This document shows, piece by piece, positions 47,170-58,700 of a stretch of DNA of 64,000 nt. The stretch is from assembly GCF_000165425.1 (NCBI RefSeq), contig NW_001798994.1:1-64000 (forward strand). The letters run 5' to 3'. The translations under genes were made by a program, and so were the position numbers. Source of the stretch: Paramecium tetraurelia. Lineage: Eukaryota > Ciliophora > Oligohymenophorea > Peniculida > Parameciidae. The notes below the pieces were generated by a model. That model had not been told where the DNA came from, ran no database searches, and was given only the letters and a program-made list of their open reading frames with translations. Position 1 is the stretch's first letter; each line of letters starts with the position of its first letter.

Positions 47170-49058
47170 ATGGGTACTTAGAAAAGCATAAACAATTTCA
47201 AAGTCATATCCAAAGATTGCAAAGTACATTACAGATAGGGTGAAGTCATACTCATTGGATTAGACAGACAAGAGGAAATAGATAATAAAATAAGTTTGAT
47301 AATTATATGTTATATTATAAACCTAAACACTTAAAATCGGTTGTTCCTTCAATTTTTACAACTGAACCTCCAAGTGCAGCCGATTCCATAATTTTAGATT
47401 CTCGTATATTAAGCGAGGAAAAACTCAACTTGAATAGCAAGTTTGCTTTGCTTGATCAATTCAGTCATCGAGCCTTTGATATCAAAGAATATAATTTAAC
47501 TTAAAGAGAATTGCCAAGCATAAAGAAACATGTAATATAGAATAATAAATTGGATGTTTGGGGTGAAACAACCTTGACCCTCTATAGAAACCAATTCCTT
47601 TATACATCCTTAGATATCCATGAAAAATATTCACCAGTAGTCTTATTCATCTACGTAAAAAAAGGTGATCCCAATACTAAAATGCGATTGTTTTGTTCTG
47701 TTAGATTTTAATAACCCAATCGTTTCAATGCAGAGATCGAAACTTATGGTCGAGTGCTTAAATATCACTCAAGCGATGGCACAACTTTTTATGATCCTAC
47801 TCTTTATGTTGCAATATTAGCACAAAATGATGTGGTTATTACTATCAAAAATGAATTTGCGAAACCTCCCTTACCTAGAAAAATCCTGTAATTGAAAAAA
47901 AAGGATGAACAAAATCAGGAATTTGAAGAATTAGCTGATTTAATCATTCGAAAACGAAAGTTAAAACAGAAATCTTTAAATTTCATCAATTTTAATAGAT
48001 CATTGCTTCGAAAACAAAGGATTGAATCTCCATGTAATACTGAACGATTAAAAGAGATAAAGTACAAATAGACATCCATATTGAAAGAATAAAACCTAAA
48101 ACATATTGCGTAGATTGCTTTACATGATGTTGCAAAAGAAATCAAGCATAAATAGATGAACATCCAACTCAAGTAATCTACTTTACTTATAAATATAGAT
48201 AGATGCACAAAGAATGGATTTGTAAGAAATGGATTTAAATTGTCATTCTAATAAATTACATAGTACCATCAATAAGTAATTATATTAAAGTACAAAAACG
48301 CATATCTGAGAAGAACATGAGGAAATAAATATTGACGATGCAATTTATTAACAAAATTAAACATAACATCTTATTACAAGGACCAAAAATAAAACCAAGA
48401 ACCTTGTTGCTCTGTAAAATGAGCATGTAGATTTGCATCCATAGTCAACAGGATAAGGTTAAATAGAAGAGTCAACATATCATAATCGAAATTCTGAGAT
48501 AAAACATCAAAAGCTATTATACAGTCACAAAGGGCTTACACACTGTCAATCTAAGTAAGTGATCATTTGGATTTAGTTAAAAAATGCATCAACATGCTTG
48601 TTAGACACAAGAATAAGAGGTTGGAATTCATGGCTTAGATGAAGATTGCGATATCCCATCAATGCAAACAGATCTATGGGGACATCTTGAAGATGAAGTA
48701 GCAATCAATCTCGCAACTGCCCCTTTAGCAATAGTAGCAGCAGGAGAAGAATAAGAACAAGAGGGATCCCCTTCATTACTTAATTCATGATTAGTATAGA
48801 ATTTATTATTATCATTTTAATAGATAATTTATAATGTTTATATATAAGAAATTATTCACCAATGTGTTACAGAAATGGAATTAAGACTTTGATGCTTTTC
48901 GAACAGTCTATCATGACAGTAAGAAAAAAGGATTGGCTTTGTTGTTGAGACCATTACCCTTAGAAATACCAAAGGAAGAGATTATTAATAACTATATTGT
49001 GGAGGAATTGGATCGTAGAGGATTGATTAATTATTAATATTATCCGTTAAATTAATGA
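47170..49058 (+). CDS. Large Trp/Lys-rich helical protein with one frame break
   Basis: About 610 codons after removing introns 48173-48198 and 48555-48576. The first 41 codons read MGTQKSINNF ... RQGEVILIGLDRQEEIDNK. The chain then continues as FDNYMLYYKPKHLKSVVPS, but one frame away: five bases (ATAAG, about 47292-47296) lie between the two parts and are not an intron. Downstream is coherent to TGA 49056: MRLFCSVRF, KYHSSDGTTFYDPTLYVAI, HKEWICKKWIQIVILINY, QFINKIKHNILLQGPKIK and a Gln run. I recognise the arrangement as typical of a Paramecium-specific helical family but know no function. Its stop overlaps the next start. Confidence 0.7.
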
Positions 49059-49618
49059 ATTCTCCAAGAGCAGAAACTCTGGATTTAGAATTAAATGACA
49101 CTATCAACAAGATCTATAATGGTTGTTAGAAGATCAATGATAAACATCTCAAAATAAGGATATTGCAATGGCTGGATAAAGTGAGAACGCCAACTCATAA
49201 TTTTATTTGGAAATAGAATTCTTTATTATATGCTCGTGTTCTATTGGAGATGACTCTTGAAAAATAATTAGACAAACCCTTTAGAGGAGTGCCTCCAGAT
49301 GGGCCATTGCCGAGATTGGACAAATTTGATGTCGTAATTGATTTGTAATTTAATAGTAAGCCTCAACAGGTTTGGCAGAAACTGAAACAAGTTCAGTAGG
49401 CCCAATCTCCCAGGAAACCTTTGGGGATGATTTTGAATAGGAACCTGACTCCAAAGTTGAAGACTGAGCCTGGGTCTTACAAATGCAACAAATTCCATAA
49501 TAGTCAGAAATCTCAGAAGTGGAATCAAATCAAGGAGACTCTGGAAGGGGCTAATAAAAATATGCAAGAATTTAAACAATTTTTAGAAAATTTATAAACT
49601 TAATAACTATCTCTTTGA
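49055..49618 (+). CDS. DUF4485-like protein (CEP112-type N-terminal module)
   Basis: Single exon, 187 residues. The first half contains LKIRILQWLDKV, WKQNSLLYARVLLEMTLEKQ and PFRGVPPDGPLPRL, a pattern found in DUF4485 modules such as the N-terminus of centrosomal protein CEP112 (Trp ... NxxYAxxLL ... PFxxxPPxGPLPxL). The second half is Gln/Lys-rich and helical. A centrosomal/basal body role is plausible. The ATG (49055-49057) overlaps the TGA (49056-49058) of the preceding gene, and the stop is only seven nt before the next ATG. Confidence 0.8.
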
Positions 49619-49625
49619 ATTATTA

Positions 49626-51134
49626 ATGTTATTTATTATTATATAAATCCTATTGACTTAAGCATAACAAAACTAAACTAACTATCTTTACCTTTTCAAT
49701 CAATCTGCACTCGAAATTCAAGTCACTCTATACTCACACATTAATCAACCCTTTATTTTGGCATCTTCCAATAAAAAATTTGAAAACATATTTTATGTAG
49801 AAGGACAGGATAAAATTCAATCTCTGAATTATGATCATGAGTCATTCATCACAAACAACGATGTCCATGTCATATTTACTGAACCTGCTGTTGATTTGTA
49901 CATTTATGCTGGTTACTTAAATCAATCATATAATCAATACTCCAATTTCTCAATCCTAATCAATAATCAATCTGGAGAATGTCCTTCCTTTTGTATTCAA
50001 AGAGGTAATTCATGTAATTCAATTAGCAAATAGTGTTTATGCAAATCCGGCTACTTCGGACGGTTTTGCTAACTCTAGAGGAAAATCGGAGTTTTATAAA
50101 TCCAATATGACATCATTATCAAACCACTTTAATGGGTCTACATAGGTTTTGAAACCAAGCAATTGAATTCGAATGACACTTTAAAATTGAGGATTCGTGA
50201 TCAGTCATCTGAAATGCTCATGGGATTGGGAATGTAAGGAATAGAAAACCACGAAGTTCCCAACATCCATTATGACGCATACATAATACCAAAGAAGATA
50301 CAACAGTAGATCTATCAATTGAAGGGCGATTTAATCTATTATCAATCCATGTGTATGAATTGCTCATTTTTGAATATCGGATTTTACAATTAACATTCCT
50401 TTCCAATATTGTTTTATTTTGAACTCTTTGAGAAGGAACAACTAAAAGAGAACGACCCCTATCATTTGTAGACCATCCTGCAATCCATCTTCCTTACTTG
50501 TTTCATAATGATCACTTACTTGATATTTAGGAAAATAAGACAGAAACAACAGAGAGAGCAGATCAGATTGGTCTAACGAGAAGCGAGAGGAAACAGACGG
50601 AGAAGAAGAATATAACAATAATAAAATGACGAGATTTAAAAAGGGTTTAATTTAGACTTTATCTCAACATATTTCCCTCAATTCTATTACTTAGACTTGG
50701 TAGATAAGTATCCTCAATTAAGTGAATTTGTAGAATGTGTGGTTTGTTTGGAATCAATGGCTCCTCCTCAATAAGGCAAATTGACAGAAAGAGATCACAT
50801 TGATCATTGTTCATTGACTCCGTGTTATCATCTATTTCATTAGCATTGTCTCTTCAAATGGTTACAGACTCAAAAATGTTGTCCGCTGTGTCGTAAGGAA
50901 TTCATTGAACAGGACATTAAAAACAAACCTTGGATCAGTTTTAACAATGATATTAGTTTAAGAGAAAGCAGTAGAGCGAATCCTTTTGTTTAGAGGATGA
51001 AGACTAGAAGTGAGAACACTTAGCAATCTGACATTCCTTTGATGGTGGACACTGAGAATGTGGAAACTCAACCTAATAAAGATATTGTTGTAAATATTGT
51101 TTAAAAGAGTGCAAGAGATTTGATTATAAGATGA
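49626..51134 (+). CDS. EGF-like, single-pass membrane RING-H2 E3 ligase
   Basis: 502 residues, no intron. Residues 1-15 form a signal peptide (MLFIIIQILLTQAQ). The luminal part has an EGF-like module (CPSFCIQRGNSCN, QCLCKSGYFGRFC). One hydrophobic segment lies near 284-302 (ILQSIFLTCFIMITYLIF), followed by an Arg/Gln-rich stop-transfer region. A RING-H2 finger lies near 375-430: CVVCLESM, then TPCYHLFHQHCLFKWL, then CCPLCRKEF, with all eight zinc ligands present. This is the layout of PA-TM-RING-like ligases that ubiquitinate membrane cargo. It starts seven nt after the DUF4485-like gene, so untranslated regions must be minimal or overlap. Confidence 0.9.
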
Positions 51135-51183
51135 ATTTATATTATAATTTATATTATAATTTTTAACAACTTTTTCAAAGTAA

Positions 51184-51862
51184 ATGCCTCCATTTACTCC
51201 AGATGCGCGTAATTTAGGTGGTAGGAATTTAATATCTTAACAAATTTGGAATCATTTACAATAACTGAAGGAAATATCATAACAAATACCTCAACTTTTG
51301 ATTTCACCACGCAAAGTTCCCAATTCACCTAAACAAAGTATCGAACCTTTAAATTGCAAGAGAATGAATCGGAAACAAGACTATCTACTCTGTCCAACTT
51401 ACTTGTTTAGACGGAAAACGGTTTCTGAAAGTTTCACATCATTGAGTCCAAAACATATTCAAGATGAAACACAATTGCTGTTCTAAGAACCTCTTTTGAG
51501 AAGACAGAAGAATTTGAAATCTCCTCAGAAGATCTTCCCGTTCAGCACCATTCAATTGGGAGCATTGTACAGAGTCAAGGCTAATGAAATCAAGATCAAT
51601 AAAAATCAGGATCTCATGTAAGATTGTCTGTAATAAAAGATAATGGAATGAAGTGGAGCAGGATGTGAGGGACTTGAATAACAGCTTCGATGAATTGCTG
51701 ATCCAGATCCAACAGATCGTTATGGATTTCGGGATATTCAGTGCATAGGATTATCAGATTCTGATCTAGATGATCTTGCGTCTCAAACCTCAAATCCCCA
51801 AAATGGACTTACTCAATATATTTAATGAATTGATTATTAAGCAATAATTATAACTGTCTTGA
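51184..51862 (+). CDS. Hypothetical protein, 218 residues
   Basis: After removing intron 51618-51639. The first 130 residues are Ser/Pro/Arg-rich and likely disordered, with motifs such as LLISPRKVPNSPKQS. The C-terminal 85 residues are helical (WNEVEQDVRDLNNSFDELLIQIQQIV, LIQMILRLKPQIPK). No family recognised. It starts 49 nt after the RING protein and ends 10 nt before the pseudokinase start. Confidence 0.75.
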
Positions 51863-51872
51863 TCATTAATTA

Positions 51873-53688
51873 ATGGGAACATGTTAATAATGCAAATCGT
51901 ATGTTGAAATCAGCAATCTCACCATCATTGACTAGCTTAGCAATGATTTCATAGTAGTGTAAGACGATTATTAGCATCCTTTGTATGGCAAAGTCAACAT
52001 ACTTGAGTACAAAGAACCCAAACAATTTGATTTTAAATTAGTACATAAACTTATTACATTTGTAGAGAGAGAAGACTTTCAACAAGCACTACAATATTAT
52101 GAAGCCAAATTTTATGGGTTCAACCATCCCAACCTCTTAATCATACATGGTATCTCATCTTAATCTTACACTAGCAATGCAACATCGATAAATAGATCAA
52201 TTCTTTAACACCCAATACAAATTGTCACTCTTCCTAGATTACTATGAAACCACTCTCGCCTAAGAATTAATCTTCAGAAAGAAAATATACTTTGAAGAAA
52301 GAGAAATACTATTCTTTCTGGATTCCTTAATTGGTAGTTAGGCCTTCCTCCAATCCAAAGGTCATGCCTTGTCCTCCTTAAAATTCGACAAGATCTATCT
52401 CACCAATCTGCTTAATGGAGCTATCGCATTGAAAGTTCAAAGTCCTCTATTTGACCCCAAAGATTAGGAAATGGAATTCAATGCTTTATTTGATAAAATA
52501 ATAAAGGGAGAGTAAGTCAAATTGCAGGATTATCCATATCTCAGTCCAGAACAATGGCAAATGATTCACAACAAAAAGTTGGAATCTTATGATCTCTTTA
52601 AAAGCAATGTATTTGTACTTGGATTAGTAACAATATATTTGCATATTCTTTTAGATGATATTAGAACTGTGTTCTGTTCGTCAGAGTATCACCCTATATA
52701 AAGACTACATGATAGATCAGAACCTTTTAAATGATCAAATCAATAAAGTAAAAGAGAGATACGGGGAAGTATTACCCTTGCTTTTAGACGCAATGCTGTA
52801 TTATGATCCTAAAGTGAGATGCGACTTTTTATAGTTGGACGATCTATTGAATTTACAACAATTGTTAAATGGCAAAAGACTGTCTCAGATTTGGACTACC
52901 GAAGATTTCTAATATAGTTTCATCGAGAAGAAGGTATTCGGTTTGATAGACTAATTATAGGTTCATTTTACTACAAGGCAACACTCACTTATTCATCCAG
53001 AAGTGTAATCCTAATTATCTAATTAATCTTTATTGCAAAAAGGATCACATTTATCACTCAAATAAGTCTTATCAAAAAATTCAAAGGAGTCCAAAGCATC
53101 AAGTGTATAAATATTAATAAATAATCAAGTCTTTTATTTAAAAAAGAGAATCATATTCACCTCAAACACAAAAAAAGAATTTGTTTAAAAAATTCGAAAC
53201 AGAATAAGCTTCAAAAGGAGGCAGCAAGAAACTCATTACTTAAGATGGATTTGGAGTGGAATCATTAGCAAATGGCCTAACATATGAAGGTATATTTTAA
53301 GGGGGTAAAAAGTAAGGGTTAGGTAAGCTAATTAATGATGACAATGAGATTATTTATGAGGGATACTTCTTTGAAAACCAGTAAATTTTATATAAAATAT
53401 CAGATAAGATATCATCGTACAGGAGTACTCAAAAATTAAAATCCGCAACCATTAACTGCACCATTCAATTATAAAGATTTCAATACCTTAGGAAATATGT
53501 GGGTCAAATATGATGGAGATTTCAAAGAAGGTAAACAGGATGGATATGGTTAATTGACATTGTCTAATGCTGAAATCTATACTGGGCTTTTTAAAAATGG
53601 AGAAGTAAATGGAACTGGAGTGTTCTTAACTTTGGATGGCCAACATATCAAAGGCAAATGGGTAAATAATATCTTTCAAGAAGTATGA
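51873..53688 (+). CDS. Pseudokinase with C-terminal MORN repeats
   Basis: 560 residues after removing introns 52150-52174, 52627-52654, 52934-52960, 53105-53129 and 53381-53408. Residues 1-60 hold a CQQC knuckle. About 60-330 follow a protein-kinase-like order (KLITFVEREDFQQALQYYEAK as N-lobe; QYKLSLFLDYYETTLAQEL as hinge; PYLSPEQWQM in place of the APE segment; SNVFVLGLMILEL as helix F) but the Lys, HRD and DFG motifs are absent. The C-terminus (about 430-555) has MORN-like repeats (LTYEGIFQGGKKQGLGK, YEGYFFENQYHRTG, YDGDFKEGKQDGYG, YTGLFKNGEVNGTG). The 27-nt intron lacks TGA and is a multiple of three, so a nine-residue longer form is possible. Probably an assembly scaffold rather than an enzyme. 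Confidence 0.82.
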
Positions 53689-53755
53689 GTATAAAAAATT
53701 ATATATATATATATATCTATTGATCATAACTAAATTGTAATTCGAAATTATATAA

Positions 53756-54922
53756 TCATTTTAATGAAATCATACCCCAAAATTCACTATTGGCACTATG
53801 CCATATAAATTACTCCTCAACTTTATGACAGGATTTCTCAACTAATAATGTTCCATCAATGTCTCCACCTATTGTTGCCAATCCTAATAAATTAATTGCT
53901 TAATTGGCAATTAAAGATGATCCTATCATAATACCAACCCATTTCTTTAACATTAATTCCTCTGCTTTAATGAAATTTGCCACAGCACCTCGATATCCAG
54001 AAGATTTTTCTAACTTTACATTGACACCTGTCACAACCTTCTAAAGTTCTACCACATCCTATGAGGTCTTAATTGATTCATCAGCATAAATTTCTATTTT
54101 CTACTCCAAATACCTTTCCTTTACAATGTACCAAGGTTCCTTCTCGAAAATCAATGGGAAAGGTTGTTCAATCATATATAAAAAAGGTTTAATCTAAATC
54201 AATTCTGTGTTCAATAGATCTAAAAACTTGAGAGCAGTCTCAGGTTACCAACTGCTGTTGCAATCGATTGACAACAATCCACAGAAGTTATGATTACCTT
54301 TTATTACTTTATTGTATACTCCTATCAACACATTTCTAATGTACTCAAGATCTCCACCAACTTTTATTTTTATATTTGGTGTATATGGAAGACCAACATC
54401 CAACTATGAAATCACTTCATCTATATTATCTAATAAGGAAATCGTGTAAAAATTTCTTTTATTTGGCACTTTCAGCTTCTCATTGTTTTCATCGGATATC
54501 AATTAAGATATTTATTTGTTGGTCTTCTTACAATACCAATCAATTAAGGCACATTCAAATAATGATTTTGATGCCAAGTGAATGGGATCATTAGAAATTT
54601 AATCAAGTATTGATAATTGTGAATTCAGAAATTCTTTTGCTTCTCCATCTTCCATTTTGAAGTAAGGAGTTTATTTAAATTATTCAAATCCATCATACTT
54701 TTCCAAAGGTTTGATTGATTAAAACAGTTTGAAGAACACCTCAATGTCATCATAATCAGTAAAGTAGCAATTCTATTTTTTAGGAGGTAATCCAGCCTCT
54801 GCAATTCCAGTTGTTCCTAAATGGGTTATTTCCAAGTATGCATTAGTTCTTTAGGTTGTTACACTGTGATTGGTGCCAAATGGATTGACTAGATTTAGAA
54901 TGAAAGGTTATAATTTATACAT
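53756..54922 (-). CDS. Enolase-superfamily dipeptide epimerase (L-Ala-D/L-Glu type)
   Basis: 388 residues, no intron. The mandelate-racemase/muconate-lactonizing fold residues are in place: KIK (about 186) as acid/base lysine, metal ligands Asp in SIDCNSSW (about 219), Glu in MIEQPFP (about 251) and Asp in YADESI (about 281), and a second lysine in VNVKLEKSSGY (about 303). The spacing fits the dipeptide-epimerase subgroup (Ala-Glu epimerase, YcjG/YkfB-like). In bacteria these recycle murein peptides, so a role in digesting bacterial prey is a reasonable inference. No intron and a bacterial-type family make an old horizontal origin possible. Converges with the pseudokinase gene, 67 nt apart. 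Confidence 0.9.
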
Positions 54923-55713
54923 TATTATTATTATTAATAAGAATACTATTTATATCTAAATTTTATGAATTTCTACATTTAATATCCTAATAAATCAAAT
55001 AATTTTACAATCCTTTTCCATTCCTACAGTTATGAAGCTAATTATTTTTAATCTCTGCTTTTTTTAAAATCAAAAAAGTCTAAAAGAATTCATTTAATCC
55101 TTAATTCATGGAAAATTTTAATGCTAAAATTGATATTTCTAATCCTCTCTTTATAGATGAGCAAGATCGCAAAGTTAAACAAGTAAAGAGATCATTAACC
55201 AAAAAAATAAGTTGAAATTGTCTTCAACAATTTTCTGTTATCTTTCATATATAAATTATTTATGCATTCCAAATTTTATTCATCGTATTAGGTTCATGAT
55301 TATTCATTAAGATCAAAATTAATTTCCTTCTTTTTTTTTCTATCCAATTAATAATCTAAAACATTTAATAAATCTATTCATTTAATTATTCGTAATAAAT
55401 TCTTAAATCTAAGAAATTTCATTAACACCCTCTTAAATGGCATTTCCATATTTCAAATTACATAAGGAACCTTCAAAATCAAATTTATATTAAGTTGATT
55501 CAAGTTTTAATCGAATTGTTTAAATAAATAATCAAATATTATAGATTTAATTCGTTTGTTAGTAACTTCTACCAGGATAAATGCTAATATTGTATTAATC
55601 AATTATATACAGATTGAGACAAAAAAAGATGCATTGATATAATAAAATGATAAATAGAATATAGCAGACAGTTTAATTTAATACTTTTATTTATGTTATA
55701 AATTGCTTTTTCA
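54923..55713. other. Intergenic region with degraded coding-like fragments
   Basis: About 790 nt. A short plus-strand frame begins at ATG 55108 and stops at 55213. Further on, frames change: MAFPYFKLHKEPSKSN (about 55440) and, in another frame, QNIIDLIRLLVTSTRIN and INYIQIETKKDALIQQ (about 55535-55660). These look like pieces of one old protein but cannot be joined by ordinary introns. A decayed gene is the best reading. Confidence 0.35.
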
Positions 55714-58700
55714 TCATTTTAATTTATTTGCTCTTAAATTCTTTGATTACTTGACTTTTTGATTAACTGCAAAAAAACTTGTCTCCTCTTGATCTAAATT
55801 TGAATCTAAAAAGATTATTTAATAATCATACCTCCTGCTCTCTTTAATTATTGTTTATTTGGTTTATAATTTGAGAATAATTCTTGGATTTCTTATTCAA
55901 CCTCTTGCTTTTTAGATACTCTTTCAACTTTGGCTACTGGTTCTTCTGAGACTGATGACTCTAATGACACTTCCGAACCGGATGCATGAGATAACATACT
56001 AGAAATAATATCATTTTTATTTTGAGTCCAATCCAAGTAGATTCTTTCGAATTCATAAGGAGATAAATTGTCTGATTTCTAGTTGTCCTATGAAAATCTA
56101 CCTTTTTTGATTTACAAATCATTCTTAATCTTCTCCATAACTTCCTATTTTCTTATGCTCAATTCTTTTTCGTGATCGCTAACTGCTTAATTAACAGGCT
56201 TATCCAAATAATATCTTTCACCATCATTAATTTTATTGTTTGAGACAGCTTAAGTTTTTTAATTTCTCAAAAGTTCTTCAATTTTCTATTGGAATTCCTT
56301 ATCCTTATTCCTTTCATCAGTGACTGCATCTACATCTTATTCAACAACCTCAATCCTCTTTTTAACAATAACATCATCGCTGTTATGAATCTATCTAAGT
56401 TCTTCTACATTCTTCTTGATATCCTGATAAATTTATTATTCTTATTCTCTTGTTTCGACTCTCTTATTAGTAGATGCTTCTAATTCATGAACTAATTCAT
56501 TTACAATTTAATCAAACTATTCATCATGACTCATCTATTGTTTCTCCTTTTATTTCTTATTGATAATCTATTGATGTAATTATTCTTCGAATTTAATTTA
56601 CTTCTCATTTTGTTCAATCTTTAAGGATTTATCCTACTTCTAATTTTATTTCTTTTATTCCTTACTTACCTTAATAGAATTATGCTTCTCTTTCTTTTCT
56701 GGTTTATTCTGAGTGGCCTCTTCCTTATTTTCAACTGTATGTTCATCTTAATCATTTTCAATGCAATCTTATAAGTCCTCCAGATTTTCAATAACTTCTG
56801 CTTCGGATTAAGCAGCTACGTTGTCTTCGGATTCAGCTTCAGGAATTTAAGATTCATTGTAGAAAACTTCTATATTGTCTTCTTGAACTGTGCCTTCTCC
56901 ATTGATGTCTTCATTTGTAATAATATTGTCAGCTTCAACCTTGTCCTTTACTGAAATCTCCTTTTTCACCAATTATTTCTTCTTGATTTCTACTTAAGGT
57001 AAATCCTCGAATTTAGGTTCCTCTGTTGCAGTGGCATTTTCTAAGGTAATTTCATTGTCTTATTCATCAACTTATTATTGGATTTCTTATTGAACTTATT
57101 ATTCTTGTTATTGAGTAGATTGAATTTCAGTTTCTGATTTAGTAACATTTTCTTATTAAGGTTCAATTTAAGGTTAAGCATCATTAGAAATGGATTAATT
57201 ATTTTGTTATTCTGCTACTTTAGTATCTTATTATTATTAATCTACTTAATTAATTTATTATTATTAAACTACTTAATTATCTTATTATTATTCAATTACT
57301 TTATTATCTAATGATTCAACTACTTTACTAACCTTTTATTCAATCACTTTATTTTCTACTACCTAACTCTCTTATTAAACAACTACTTAATTCTCTTACT
57401 AATCTACTACAGAATTTTCGGTTACTTAATTCTCAATTTAATCAACCACTTAGTTTTAAACTCCAGTCTCTTATTAATTTTACTTATCAGTTTAAGTTTC
57501 TTAATTAACTTCAACATTTTAAGGTGCTTACTCTTATTTTTATTCTGTAATTGCCTCCTACTTTTAAGGAGCATCTTCAAATTGGATATCATAGTCTTTG
57601 TTGATATCTGATTCTTGATCATAATTAGAAAATTAATCACCAGTATCAACCATGACTCCATCACTCACAACAGCTTCATCATTTGATTAAACCTGACTTT
57701 CAAATATTTCTTCATTATCTAATTCGAAATCTTCTTATTGAATTTCATCTTATTATTATTAGTTTTAGGATTATTCTACAACATCTTAAGATTATTCTTA
57801 TTCATTTTAGTTGTCAATCTAATAATAATCTTCATTATAATTGTCATAATTCTCATCAGCTTCCTTATTTTGATCATATTAAATTGTTTATTAAACTTCA
57901 TCATTTTATTAATCCTCGCTATTTTATTCAACCTAATTGCCTTCTTAAATATCATTGTTTTATTCAACTTCATTGCTTTATTAAATATCATCATTTTATT
58001 CAACTTCATTATTCTATTAAACTATTTGCTCCTAAACAACAGGTTCAGTTTTTGCAGTATTTTATTCTTAAATAATTTGGTCTAATTCATTGTCTAAGTC
58101 ATCCAAATAGTAGTCATCATTTGAAGCAACATTAGTAGTGATAGAATCATTATTAGAATCAATAGTTAAATATTATTGATCCTCCTTAGAAATCTTAATC
58201 TCCTGTGTGTCGATAGCTTAAGTCTCTTATAATGCAGGTTATTCCAAAGAAGGTTGTTATTGACTAAGATTATCTAGTTCTTTTGCTAATTCATCCAATT
58301 ATGATTAGAATTAATCAAAAGTAGTTCCATCATTACTTAAACTTTTATTTAATATAACATCAGATTCCAATTATTCATAATCCAAAGTATATTCATCTTA
58401 AACAATGTTATCCTTAGTGATTTAATTAGCATTGATTTCTACTTCATCAGAAATCAAGGATTAAACATCAACATCAGCTTCTGCCAAATTCTAATCTCCA
58501 ATTATTTCGATTTCCTTTTCAGTCACATCCTTGATTGCATCAGTGATGATTTCAGATTACTTATAATTATCAGTATCTTCAACAATGATTGGAATTAAAT
58601 CAGAACTATCATTGGAAAATATGCTCAGGTCAACTTTCTCAACTTCGGCTTCAACTTTAACTACTTCTCCAATTAACTATTATTCTGGATTAGTTGCTTC

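Noticed and set aside
47241-47275. A 35-nt GTG...GAG intron that would repair the frame of the gene at 47170
   Set aside because: Its borders are atypical and it would remove GEVILIGLDRQE, which fits well with the surrounding protein. An indel near 47293 is more likely.
53698-53717. Short (TA)n run
   Set aside because: A simple microsatellite in a 67-nt convergent spacer; no further structure.
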